Of a stretch of DNA of 64,000 nucleotides, positions 36,593 through 50,500 are shown one piece after another (positions within the stretch are counted from its first letter, which is position 1; the number at the start of each line of letters is the position of its first letter). The translations under genes and the position numbers were made by a program. Below the pieces are notes generated by a model. The model saw only the letters and a list, made by a program, of their open reading frames with translations, searched no databases and was not told the DNA's origin. This DNA comes from Rhyzopertha dominica (Eukaryota > Arthropoda > Insecta > Coleoptera > Bostrichidae): contig QCXZ01000001.1 in assembly GCA_025024175.1 (NCBI GenBank), forward strand, positions 14,880,001-14,944,000, read 5' to 3'.

Positions 36593-36763
36593 AATACCAC
36601 ACGAGCTTCAAAATTATCTGGCATTTCCCTCAAGGTTCGTTGCAAACAAATAAAGTCGTCAAGTTTTTCAGGTGATTTTTTAACCTGAAAAACTTGACGA
36701 CTTTATTTGTTTGCAACGAACCTATCGGGAAATACCCGATAATTTTGAAGCTCTTGTGGTATT
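36593..36763. repeat. 171-bp near-perfect palindrome (81-bp arms, 9-nt loop)
   Basis: Arms 36593-36673 and 36683-36763 are of equal length. The inner 46 or so bases (through GTTCGTTGCAAACAAATAAA) pair perfectly, with mismatches only in the outer half. Flanking DNA has no obvious target duplication. CACGTG-like sequences 160 bp outside on the left (36426) and 55 bp outside on the right (36815) may mark a larger element. Confidence 0.88.
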
Positions 36764-36769
36764 ATAAGT

Positions 36770-39740
36770 GAAAATAATACGTATAGCTATTTTTGAATTA
36801 CAACCATTTTGGACCACGTGTTATTTTAACCTTCTGTGATACTTGATATTGAATTTTCATGGACAGCTTTAATTGCAATGTACCTAATTGACATCAACTC
36901 TATTATAGGTATTATATAATATAATCAACCGGAATTAAAATATCAATACTACTACACTTTTTCCGAGTTAGTTCGTCCTTCAAATACTTTTTGCCTTTTA
37001 GGGGCTAATCTAATTTATTTACCTTCTTATTTTTCTAACTTGAGCAACAAAGCAGTGATGTCTACTAGTGAAGGTTTGTCAAACATCCTGTTCTGTTTTT
37101 CTGCAAATTTTGTTGATTACTCTAAAGTACGAAATCTAATTATATTAGACAAAAAATATATCATATATACCTTATTAAGTTGCTAAATAAGGTAATGGAT
37201 AGACGCAATAAGGAATATAATTATGTAGTACACGATTTTTCCAGCGGTGCGAAAGGTGTCAAAACCGANTAAATTACGCAAGACTGAGTTTGTAACTGAT
37301 TGAAAAGCGAAGCGATATCATTCTGATGAACGGAACTATAGCGTCATCGTCGGTATTATGGATGTTAAAATTTTCCTTGCGCTAGATCTCCAATTGCGGA
37401 TGCTCTATGTTTANTTTCAAAATAATTCCATCTTTACCGCGGCATAAAACGGTGACTGCTACTAGCTATAATCGAGAAAGCAGTTTACGGGTTCCGTAAC
37501 ACCGTTATATAAGAGTAGGACGGTTAACTTTAAACAAACAATTTCTAAAGTAACTTATTCGTGAACATTTGATCACAAGTAAATTAAAATTCATTATGTT
37601 GCCTGCATAGCATGTATCGGTGGCGCAAAATATTATAGTACCATTTCATACGTAAACAATCCTTACGCAATATAATTTTCAGGGTTACTTGATTACTATG
37701 TCGTAAAAGCATCCATTTCCAGAAGTAATTATACCGAATGTCACGTTTAGATGTCAATTTAGGAATGCATTGTTTATTTGTTCGCACACGTTTTACAACA
37801 GGTTAAAATCAACATGCAAACCTGTTTCATTTGCTGAAACATCTTAACATCTTCATGTTTGTCAATCAATCGTCCTTCTTAAAACCAAGTATTAATGTTT
37901 GTAAAATTAATTTAGAATTTGAGCTCTTAGTTTCTAGTTTTTGATGTCGTTTCATTTTCAGCAAACTAATTCAATATTTCGTTCTCTGTCCTTAACACGA
38001 AGTCCCATAAATTTTTAGTCAAGGGTACTTTTGATGTGACACTTGCTTTATGTAGGTCAGTGTCTTCCATTTAATTGCATTATAGCATGTAAAAGGCATG
38101 AATATCAATTCCAAGCGGATATAGATTGCATCACTATCAAGACTAAAAAGTGTCGCCTGCGGGTTTGTTTGTTTCTCTCTAAGGACGTTGTACTAAAATA
38201 CTAAAGTATTTTAGGAATTAATAGGTAATATGTACAAATAATGAGATCATCGAGTTAGATTGCTAGTTATCTGACGACTACATTTTTATATCAGAAAAGA
38301 AATACTTCGTGATTTCTTCAAACATTTTGACACATTCTCATGAGATTGCTACATATTATGAACGTTAGAATTCTCATTTATAAATCAAAAGCACAAACCT
38401 AAAAACAGGAAAATCCGGCAATGCCCGTATTCCCCTGTCGTAAATAAATACTATACATGTATTTGCCAGCTAAATTTACATGTGATGCAACTATATGTAA
38501 AAACTAATTGAATGGAAATTATTAAAAGTGATTGTAGATTTGTTTAGCTAATGAGCTGAAGTGGGTGTCTAATGATTCGCCGTGTACTTTTTGTTTTTTA
38601 CTAGAGAACCATCAATTGTCTTATAACACATGCTGGATAAAAAAAAACAAATCTCTCAGATTGCAAATTTCCGCTTGAAAGATACACCTGCCCCTTGAAC
38701 CACGAAGGCTGGCAAACTCATTAGCTATTGTGGAAACCTTTCGTTCAAGGTCATGGCATTAATGACAAAAAGTGGTACACATGTATGTTCAGCGTACATT
38801 TCCAAGTCAGAATACTTGCAGCAGAGGTATATTTTACGTGGCGTTTGACAAGAATAACTGCCCAATTAACTCTAATTATAAGGTATTATTCTTTTATTTG
38901 CCGTGACCGCTTGTTTACCTATAAATATATTGCTAAGTGAAAATATTTAATACTGCTTATTTGTGCATGCAATTTACGAAGTACTCCAATGAACCCGAAA
39001 CTGAAAAGGAATATTAATTCAGAATTCAAGTGATCTATTTTTCTCCAAGTAGACTTCTTGTAGTTAATAGTCTTCTTGAAAAATACAAACCCGAAATAGG
39101 TTACTTAAATTTTTTTTAAAGAGTATAGGAGGGATGGATCAACTGGAATATTCGAATCAAACGAAACAAGGTAACATTTTTTTAAATTTAGAAATATTTT
39201 AAAATTTAGAAATGCGTTAATCAAATTCAATGTATTTTAATTGCAAAAGAATTCCCAAAATACAAAACTTTTACTTTTTACCATTTTACTAATATGGAAT
39301 TCATATAACAAACAACAGGCCTGACAGGACAGCTACCTTTGTGTATATTTTAGGAAGTCCACTTGTGTTTGAGCGCAGTTAATAAATTATAAAGTTGGTT
39401 AAACTTTGTCTAAAAGTTCTTTCTATTTGTTATGAAATTTACTCGTTTTATAGACTTAAATAAATTCAGGATTTTATTTGCATATTCCTTTTTATGTAGA
39501 ATCACCATGCAATTAGTGTTTCCAAGTAATTTGTTTATATTAGAGTATGGATACAAGTGCTAGATTTTTGTTATCATGGGTTAAAAAGTGTTATCAAAGC
39601 TTTTTTTCAATTTCATTGTTTTATTCGTCTCACATTTAAATGCTAGTAAATGAAAGCCTTTAATGTCATATCGGGAAAAATAAATTTTAATCCTTGATTA
39701 GGAATTGTAGTCGTTCGATCCGATAAACTACCTTTCGGGA
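36770..39740. other. AT-rich spacer, nothing recognised
   Basis: No coding or RNA gene; N at 37270 and 37414. Confidence 0.35.
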
Positions 39741-39879
39741 AATTTAAAACTCTGCGATTAAAAATTTTCAACTAATTTGTATGAATTAGAGTGGGTTTTA
39801 AATACTGAAGCATTTATTACCACAAGCGTGAATTTTGTTGTCTACCCAACTAGCAACTTACAGCTTTATAATGATCAGG

Positions 39880-40950
39880 CAAACGTTTATAAAACAATTT
39901 TTATAAAACAGTTGTATTCTTGTGAACATTGTCATAACGTTTATAGAATGCTTAAAGATGCAAAAAAGGCGCATCTTTATAACACATTTTAGTTATATAC
40001 GGTATCCCATAATGGTTCTAGTAGGTGTTATAGATCAGTTTTGTAGATAGTTACAGAGGTGGTATAAAAATTACTATAAATCAGTTACNAAACGGTTTTG
40101 TAGCAATTTATTATAAAACAGTTTTATAAATGTTACGGCATTATCTATTATGCTACAATTCTGTTGCATTCAGCATCTTCAAAGGAATATTTCGGTGTCT
40201 TAACCGATTTGGCGGAGAATGTTTTATTTCTTAACGATTGGGCAAAGTTGCACCCATATTCCTCTTCCGTAAAATAAAACATAAAACTCAGACCGAGATA
40301 TATACCGTACCTGATGAATAGAATATGCGTAGTATTGAATTGTAGTCACAAGAAACTACTACCAAACAAAATTTTCTGTGAAACATATCCATATATGTGT
40401 ACAAAATTTTTAAGCGCTTCAACAATAATAAGTATTTCTTCAATTTAAAAGAAATATTTACAAAATACAAAAAATGTTTTTAATCGTGTGGCATCTTAAA
40501 CCTATCTGCACTGACTATAAACCGCATTTTATAATCATTTTTGTTAGAAACATAACTTCTGTACATTACTTTTTTGTAAAAAAAAAATCATTTTTAGTGG
40601 GCTTTACGCAATGGCGGCCATATATGTGCTTACAATCATGATAATAATATGGCTTCCTCTTTATAAAGCACGATTATCACAGAAGAAATTGCTGTATAAC
40701 AAATTGTTCTTTTACATGTGTCAAATCAAGACTTAATATTTTATTATAGGTGTTCACAAGATGACGATTCAGTGTTGAATAACACATATTTAAACCCTTT
40801 ATAAAATAATTTGTCTCCACTAGAAAAATGTTCTATAAAAAGTTGTGCAAACCTTTATACAATGACTATAAAACGGTGCTTAACACTGTTTTATAATTTT
40901 GCTGTGAAAACGTTTCTAACACTAAACTATATAACAGTTTAGTGTACTGA
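39880..40950. repeat. Region with repeated TATAAAAC and GTTTTATA motifs
   Basis: TATAAAACA/G and its complement occur many times at 39883-40140 and again at 40800-40945, including CAGTTTTATA and CACTGTTTTATA. The two clusters are largely inverted relative to each other. This suggests the subterminal repeats of one transposon of about 1.1 kb, the type of motif transposases bind. No coding sequence is recognised inside. Confidence 0.4.
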
Positions 40951-41570
40951 AGCTGAATACTCGTAGGCAAATACCTTATAAAATAAAATGGACCTCAAGG
41001 AACAATAATAAAACAACAATAAAACAAATATGCCTTGCTATTTGGAAATTATTAAATAATTTTGCTTGTTGGGTAATAATGCTTTGCCGTTTAAGGGATT
41101 GATATTTAACCACTGTAGAATCTATTCTTAAGTAGATACTGCATGTATTCATGTTTTTCGTAACATTCCAAATATTACTCATGCACTATTTATCACTATC
41201 TTAGACCCATTAACCTAGAAATATAATGACTTCATAGGTCAAAGGATACCATTCATAAAAGCAGTTACAGACTGCTCTATTTGTAATGGTCAGGGTTTGA
41301 CGACTGGATCAACTGCACTTCTACAATATCGTTATCGTTGACATGTCCTAAATACTTTTACTTTTATATTATGTGCGTATAATCAACTATTTTGTAATGT
41401 TATCGAGGGAGATATAAAACCTACCAATGAAATCGTTTCATTTCTTACGTTACCACCAATTTTTTTAAATGATATAAGTTTGTATAATGTATGATGATTT
41501 GCCGTTATGGTTGCATATTGTTAATACTAAATTCTTACTATGTATGTACAATTTTCTCTTTATCTTGCAG

Positions 41571-44500
41571 CTGCCGCAACCTTATTGTCTGACCTAGAGG
41601 AGCTGCCGAGTGTCAAGCTTCGCGACTTCATTCTAGAATTTGAACTAGAGGAATTAAGTCCTGAAATGAAAGAAGTGGCCAGAAAGGAACTGAGGGAAAC
41701 GCCTGATGTTGCCAGAGATGCTGTAGTGGCCCTCCGCGACCTTCTGAAAGGTAAGAGGTGTCAATGCGATAAACCTGTTTCTCAATACAAACAGCTTCGT
41801 AAGTATAATTATACGTGTGCCCAGTACTTTGTGAAATAAGACACTGGGAATTTTCACTGACGTCATATGCTTATAGACGCATACACATTGTTGACGGTCT
41901 GTGTCAGCTAACAAAATTAAGTTAATTTCTGACAGCGTCATTTATTAAACTATTTTAGTTTGACGCAGGTTACTTAGCACCGGCATTAGATGTCAAGAGA
42001 NCTTGCCATTTGAATAGTACGACTCAACCAAATATACATTTCTATTAAAAAAAATAGTGCCCACACTTCTGCGGAAATACACCCTCACAAATCATTTACA
42101 AAAGCAAAAAGATATTGAAATTAATCTATTAAGTTACTAATAAAGAAAACTCATGGGAAAAAGAGCGTTTTAGTCTGTTGGACATGGCAAAAATGAACCG
42201 CCCTTAGCTTAACTATTCCAGAAAGCCAATTCATTCCTGTGATATCAGAAGAATATTTTAATGCTGGTTTGCTAGCTATAGCGGCTTTGTTGTGTATCTG
42301 CTCAATCTACAAAAATATTCCTCGTCAAATATCTTAGGCAAAAAGACGAAATAACAAAAGAAATGTAAATCAGTATCATTCATTAAACCAATTAACCAAG
42401 TTAACTTTTTTAATTGGAGTTTAGTTTAGGTGGCATCCAAACCACCTTTTTCCACTTCCACTCCACTTCTTCAACAAAGTCCCCTCTAATACTTAAGTGT
42501 GATTAGCATTAGTTTAAAATACAATGAGTTTGTGATGCAACTTTCTACTGAAATCACGGTTTTATCAGAATGCATGCTTGCTCTGCTTTTAATACCTAGA
42601 TACTTAGTGTATTAAGTAATTTTGTTTTCAAAATAGCATAATTTGAAATACTAGACCACCTGTTTTGCATTCCTCATACTAGTGTAAACCATGAGTACTG
42701 AGCGTATAATCTACATATCAGTACACGCTGTATTACAAATTACACGTTCGCCTGTCTTATATTGTCAAAAATACAAGAAGAATACGTTAAATTTTCTACC
42801 GTAGTGCAAATGAGTGAGCTGTGGATTATTAACGATTTTCGCGAAATCTCGCAGTAAATTGTATGTTTTTGTTAAAGGTTTCAAAATGTCAGTAGTAGAC
42901 CTCGTAAACAGTGGCGGCTCGTAAGAAGCGAGAGCTTTCATGTATTGTATATAGTTTTAATGCTCTTTGAAGATGTCCCTTAGATCGAAACCAATGGCAA
43001 AGCTATCATCTAATAAAAAACGTGAAGCAAACAACAGTCAAACAATCAGCTTGTTTCCAGGAATTTAAAAGACTCAAAATAAGTTTTTGGTAACAAAACT
43101 GGTAACAGCTGCAACAAATTTTGCTAATAATTAACATAATATAAAGCCCAACGGATCAGAAAGGATCAACGACTTAACGCTATACTTATTTATATTACAT
43201 TCACAAAAACTTTACTGAGGAAAACTATAGATGTGTAAACAATACAATTCCACTTGCAAATATGAGCGGCTGTTTCGTCATGTTGCTTTGGGTCCTGTTA
43301 ATTTCCGTCATGTTGAGGTTTTGATGATTTGGCAAGTGCATTTCTATTATGGAATTATGCTACGTAATAAGTGGCGTAACAAAAGTCTAAAATTAATGGG
43401 TTTCAGTAATGTTAAACGGATTCAATAATCCCTGCTCATTAGTGTGGATAATGAAATTGAACTATATTCCATAGTCCAGCACAATGGGTCAAGTTATTTT
43501 TGTTTCGTAATATCCATACGTGTTCTTTAAGAGGCATCTATCGCTGATAAAACGACTCAAGTGTGGTACATTTCCTTGACAGAAAATTTGTCAAGATCCC
43601 AGTACACAATATAATCAGAGAAATGATACAAGTATTTATTTCTGCACTAAAACTGGAATTTGTTTACTGCATTGAAATTGTACGAGAAAATACGAACGAG
43701 AATAAAAAATTGAGAGCGAAAAACAGTAAATGTCTTAAATATGTTTATTGCTTTATGAAAAATGTACAGATTAACGCATCTACGTGATCATTATAAGGAG
43801 TTTTCATTAGATATTATTAATTGATTGGTTACAATCTCTTTTTCTATAACACCCTGCAAAATTCTTTATGTCTGCTTACTAGAATTGATCACCTTTCAGC
43901 GTTTAAGATTGTAGGCATGCTGAAGAGTAATGCATAAAAGTGAAGTATCCAAAACAGTCGGTGTGGCACACATCTCTCGGTTAAAGAAAATAAAAATTGT
44001 TGTCACACCTACGTTAAACGTTACATTTAATCAAAATTCGACTTCTTAAAAACTAACTTGAATTTTTATATGATTATGTTCTATAGCTCTTACTAACTAG
44101 CCGCCACTGCCAGTATGCGTTAACTGTCGAATTTGTCGTTTGTATTCAAAGCACACCGATTAAATTCGCTCATTTGAAATAGGCTATAGTAGGTTTCACT
44201 GATTATCTTTTTATACAAACTCGAGCTCTACTAATGAATTACTGTAAAAGAATACATTTACAAAGATACAGAACAGGAGAAACCCACGAACGCGTTCTCA
44301 CCACCCAATGAATTGCATACAACATGACAATAACGAAAGCACGATTAGGGTGAAGGACAATGTCTAGAGGTACTTTAAATGCTGGTTAGGTATTACGTGT
44401 TGCACAAATGAATTTCCATCTTTTGTCGAAACTGTCGAAATGGTAATGACTTGTTTCGCCATTCCATTAACGTTTCTTGGAACGCAGTTTGCATTCCCTT

Positions 44501-47500
44501 GCTCGTAGAATTCCCAAATTGCCTTGAAATTTAAATGTGTTAAGTATCCACATTAGTAATCCATTATTGTAAATTGATCTGTACTTTTGTTTCAGAGGAA
44601 AAAGACTTGCACGTTCCACTGGATAACGATTTGTGGTTGATACGTTTCTTGAGGCCCTGCAAATTTTACCCTGAGAGTGCTCGAGATTTGGTAGGTAGCA
44701 TTAACTTTGTAATCTTTACTAGTACTAACCCGTATTATTTGTAGATTAAGAGATACTATGCATTCAAAGTGAAACACGCAACTCATTACGACGGCCTCAT
44801 GCCTAGCAAGGAGAAGAACATATTCGAACAAAACATCCTGACTGTACAACCCAATAGAGATCAATTTGGCAGGAGGATTTTAATAATAGAGCTAGGAAGT
44901 AAGGTTTACTTAGCACTTAGATAACAAAAGGTTTAAAAAATAGTATTCGCTATCTGGTTGGATTCCTAAGTCAAAAGATGCCATTTTCTGAAATCAAGAC
45001 AAACATGAGAGCACAGTATGTGTTTCTTACAGTTTACGGAAGAACTTAAAAATCAGAAAAGTTGCACTTAGTATTTAAATTCAACCGGCTTTGAATATGT
45101 GCATCCTGCGGAAGACAAACAGAACAACACAAAGATAAACGAAATATACTGCAAATACTCGTAAAAGAAATTGTAAACATAATAGAATGACACAAAGATA
45201 CAGACAAAATTAAGAAAAAAGTTATGAATCTCAAATCTGGTGTAACTTTACTTCATATTATAGTTAAACTGTACTTCCACATGTACTTTAGAGTCAGGTA
45301 AAAAGTATGAAATAATATGAAGTTTGGGAACGCCAGTATCCTGTTGTTTCACATTTCTGAGTGATTATTTCTATATTAGCAGTCAGTCTACTCCTACTTA
45401 ATTGGTGATTAACAAAGGAATTAACCACACGAATAAAAATTTTCCTATGAGACAATCTTTCATTAGATTAACGTTTCAGAGCTTGTCTCAAATTTCCGTC
45501 ACCAAATCGATAAATCAAATTAATATCTGTATATCCTTAATCTGTACGTTTAAAGTGCAGATTGAAAAATTATAATATGCTTCTTAAAAACTGTCAACAC
45601 AGAACTGTAATATACAATAACGCTAATGATAGCCATTTGAAAAATTTTGCTTATGGATCCAAACTGTATATGTAGCTTATTATTAACTGGCACTTTTTAC
45701 TAGCGTTTATTTTATCAATAACCAAAGCAAAGGGTGTTACTTTTTCAATCATATTGGTGCCTCGGATTGTGATAGTCAATTTTTTTCTCGGATTCAGTGC
45801 TTCAAATAGATGAATATCAATCGGCGATCAATGGACTGTATGATGGGAGCTCTTCCCATCCCATGTCATCCAATTTCACTCTTTCTCTTTTTCATGAAAC
45901 AAACAACGTTTGCGATTCGTCTAACATTTTTGCAGCAGTAAGCTTGTAAGGTATTCATTTTTTGCTTGGAAGGTCAAGATATTTTTAAACGATGCAATAG
46001 TCCAGGCAACGAAGACCACTAAAGGCCAAATAGCGGGAATAAGTTATGTAGAAGCTAATTTTGGCACAGTTCTAGGGGAAGGTGTCCTTAATAACGTACT
46101 AAAAGTACTGATGAGAGAGAGTGAAGCTAAAGGAGGAGAGAGTCACTAAAGGTTCCTTTCTTCATTTGTTCGTTAATAACTTGAAAACTATTGCATCTGG
46201 CTAAAAGATATCCATATACTACATTCATCTACTTTTTTGCTAGGAGCAATACTTAAGGAGATATGGGGGGGAAACAAAATTAAAATAATCGGTCTTTATT
46301 GTTAAAAATTAATTATTCATTGCTAAAACTAAAATGTTTATTATTAAAAATGAAATATTTATTGATAATAATTAAACAATTAGTTTGTCTTATGCGAATT
46401 GTATAGAAAACGGTTCGGTCCCCATATTTTCTCCCTTCAACCTAATCCTAGATTTTTATCATCGCTTTTAAAATCTCTTCATATTAAAAAGGTCTAGCTT
46501 TTCCTTTTAAAGGTGCAGGAAATAACAAGAATCTGTTATAGCAATCCTCATAATGTATTGCAGTTGCTGCGAGTAGATCTCCGACAATCTCACCCTTCTT
46601 TTCGTTCGAATATTTCAAGCTGCTAAGGTAAGGTATTCTCTCCTTCGTTTCTGTGCAGAAAAATGAACACTTTGTTTTAAAATAAAATTTCACAATGAAA
46701 CATCACGTGATGTTAAAGGTTGGTGTGAAAAAGTTTCTTTCAAAAACTAGGTCAATTTTGACGTACTCTTTTCCGGAAGAATTGTGAACATCACTTGTCC
46801 TACCGTTCTTTAACACACTTACCTGCACTGCAATTTTCCCCGTTTTTGGACGTTGCACAAATCTCTGTCAACTTCATCTTCATAAACTAAACACCTCTCA
46901 GCCATAGTATAACCCAACAGCTGACTGCAAAAGTCGAATGTATCAATTTAGAGGATGAAATGTTAAAAAATATTAGTTGTAGGAGTGACTTTGAGGAAAG
47001 TCGTTTCGTGTCGACGTAAGTCTTGTTCATACTTTAGTAATTAAAAAAAAGATTTGTATTTTGGTTTAAATTAATTTTAAATGAAAGTCATCGTATAGCT
47101 TATAAAATTTACAATCGTTTTTATACCGAAACGTATACCCAAAAATTTCTTAGTTTACTTTAAAACAACGTTTAAAACAGTTTTTGGCCTTTAATGTGTT
47201 GATAAAGGCAGGCTTCATCTCTACGTGAATCACATGCATCATACGTTACGAATTTTATGTTTTGATTGCATATAAAAAAAACAACTTCCAACATTTACTC
47301 CAGTAGTTTAAATAAAATGACTAATACGCGATGCACGTGATTTACATAGAGATAAGGCATAAGATGCTAAAACGTTATTTTAAAATAATCCAGGACATTT
47401 TTGAGTATATATATCATATAGATATAAGATGATTACAAATTTTGTAAGCCAAGGTTACATTGAAGGGAATGATAACTGTCAATTCTCTATGGAAGAGTTT

Positions 47501-50500
47501 TTTTTTAACAGACGAGGAAATATTATTGATATTGATTTTTTCAAAACAATTCGCACAAGAAAAACTCCATTTTTCCACTTTTTCTCTCAATATCTCTTTA
47601 AGCATGGATCCTAGTAAAAAAGTGTATAAAACCGTTTTTCGCCAGATACAGTAGTTTTAGAGGTATTAACGAACAACTAAAAAAAAGAGACCTTTAGAGA
47701 CCCCCTTTATTAGCTCCACAACCTTCCATCAGTACTTTTAGTATGTTACTAAGACCACTTTGCCCAACAACTGTGCCAAAACTGGCTTCTACATGAATCA
47801 TTTCCCCTATTTTTTTTCGTTGCCTCGACTACAAGGCTCAAGAAATCGCATTAGTACAATTTTCACGTGACACGCTAATCTCACCTTCTACAAAAATTTT
47901 ATATGTAGTACACCAAAATGGCCGCAAAAAAAGGCTCCGTTGGAACAGAAAACAAAACTTCTGTGCAAAAACAGCAATCTAATAAATGTCATGTAGTATC
48001 AGGTTTTAAACATCAACACCTTTTCAAGACATATAATTTTTACCTAGGTACACAAAAGTAAAATCTTATACAAAGTCTTAAAATATCTTACATTCTTATA
48101 AGAAATTTGGCTATTAAAAAGACGTATACCTTGTACAATCGTGACTTTCCTTTAATAAACGAGCTGTCGGAATTAACTACAGAACTATATTTATATACAA
48201 ATCTTGCATATTCAATTTTTAAATTGTCTCATTATTTGGAGACCTTAATTTATCTGCAGTAAAACATTGTAATGGTTATAGAATTTTCTAATGCACCTAC
48301 TGCAATAATAATCCACCAGGTAACTTTGCTTAGAGTAGTGTACTGTATACCCATATGCGTATGTATATTTTAAATGTAAGCCAAATTAGCATTTTACTTA
48401 AAGAAACCACGAACGTTTACATCTATTTTGAGGTATAAGTATATTCCGTCTTATTGAATCAGCTTCTACAAAACCATGCATTAACTAATGAAATAATTGT
48501 ACGGCGTGGAAAAACCAATAGATGGATAATTAGGTTTTACAAATGCTGGAAATATACATCTAATTTATATTCCAATAAAATAAATATCCCCTTGTCTCGT
48601 ATGAGGTCTGTTAAAATATAAAACGAACTTTGTTTCCAGAAAAATGGAAACACAATAAGGTTACTCTGGACGAAGTCTTCAAAGGATGTGTTCTCTTCCT
48701 TGAAGCAGCCATGTTAGAGCCGGCTACTCAAGTTGCTGGTGCTGTCGTTATATTCGACATGGATGGACTGTCTTTACAACAAACATGGCAATTTACGCCA
48801 CCGTTCGCCAAAAGGATAGTGGACTGGCTGCAGGTGAGTTAGTAATCAAGGGGAAATGTACACATGACAGTGACTCACGCGGGTTAATGTCTACAGTCCA
48901 CCGGTTGTACTTTGTACCATTACTAATCCACTGGTGGTGATGAATTTCCGTAATATCACATTTGGTGGGCGTCAAAAGAGTGATAATCATGTTACAGTTC
49001 GCCATTATCGCTGCTGTGCAAGTTATGCAGATACAGAGAGCTCATTTATTTAATAAACANGCATTTGTCCCTTAAAAAAACTGCTGTTCTAAGAAGANTG
49101 GAATTGCAGATTAGTTTGCTCATTGGCATATTTACCTATGCAGCGCAAGAAGNAGATGTTAATGGTGCCACAATTAAGTGTCTAGCTTGCGGAGAAATAC
49201 TTTTTTGTTAAGTTGAAGTAATGACGTGTCGTGTATGTCAACGCAGTATCCTTGAGGGTCCTAAGAAATATTAGCTCAAGTGCTCAAGAGCTCAAGTCAT
49301 GTAAAGCAAAACTCCAGAATGGAAGACAGAACCCCGAAAATTTGCATAAATTTTCATTTTGGCGTTCTAAAAGCTGTGTAAAAAGTCTCATAAGAAAACA
49401 TTTCAGCTAGTCGTCATATCACAAGTTAAATTTCTTTGCAACTATCTGGCTTCCTAAGCGTTGTATACCGTTATAGGTAATGCAAAACCTGCAGCGCGTA
49501 GAGTTCTTTAGAAAATTATAAAATTTCTTTGCATTTTTCGTAATATTAACTGTTTCTAGATATAGCGCTAATATGTGTAAGCATATTATATATAAATAAT
49601 TTGTAGTTTTAGTCAAAATGGCAAATAGAGATTTCAAATTTTGTAACAGCATCTTCTACAAGTATTGTTAATTTGTTATAGATATATAAAGTTGTACATT
49701 ACATATTTATACTTATAATTACTGGGAGAATTAGCTCTTTCGTAAAGGGGATTATTGCGTTATATTTGCTTGACTCATTTTGTTGCTGTAACTGAATATT
49801 ACTAACATAACAATTACTAATACAATAAAAGTAATAGTAGTAGCAGTGGCAGAACACTTGATCTTGTTTTCTGCACCTCGAGGATAATCAGTAGATGTGT
49901 TGATACATTGGCGCTAGAAGATGCTTACCATCTTTGTCTATAATAGTAACTACTAACTTATTTGAAAGATAAAACTGTGCCTTTGAATCCTTATTTCATT
50001 CATTTCATAGGTACAATTTTAAGAAAGCTTATTTAGCAATTATCATTTTCCCCATTGGTTCTCCCGTTAGTTTGCCACATACGAAGAAAGAACAGATATC
50101 ATTGACCGTAACAAAAGCAACAATTAAGTTGAAGAAGTCGATGGTATCTATGGCCAGCTACGTGCTGAATCTAAAAATCCTCGCCAGCTTTATTCGCAGC
50201 ATACATCTTGGATTGAATTTGATTTATGTAATGAACCTAAGAACTTTTGGAATTTTGTCTGCTCAAAGAAGGATCTGAACATGATTATGTACCTTGATGA
50301 TAAAGAAATAAAGCCGCTTTATTTCAATGTTAATAATGCTTTTCACGATGTTTTTATCTGCTCTGATCTTAACATATTATGTTCGATTTTATAGGAAAAA
50401 GTGATCAGCAATTTTTAACGCTTTCCAAATTTACTATAGATAATGCTGTTGTTGTCTTAAAGTCTTTATCAAATAAAACTTTTATTGGACCCGACGCCAC

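Noticed and set aside
41540..41570. ATG at 41540 as the start of gene 1 (MYVQFSLYL before AAATLL)
   Set aside because: The bases before 41571 are a pyrimidine-rich tract ending CTTGCAG, a strong splice acceptor; the hydrophobic reading comes from that tract.
41654..41941. 95-codon minus-strand frame
   Set aside because: Antisense shadow of the gene 1 exon at 41571-41750.
44592..44864. 90-codon minus-strand frame
   Set aside because: Antisense shadow crossing two gene 1 exons.
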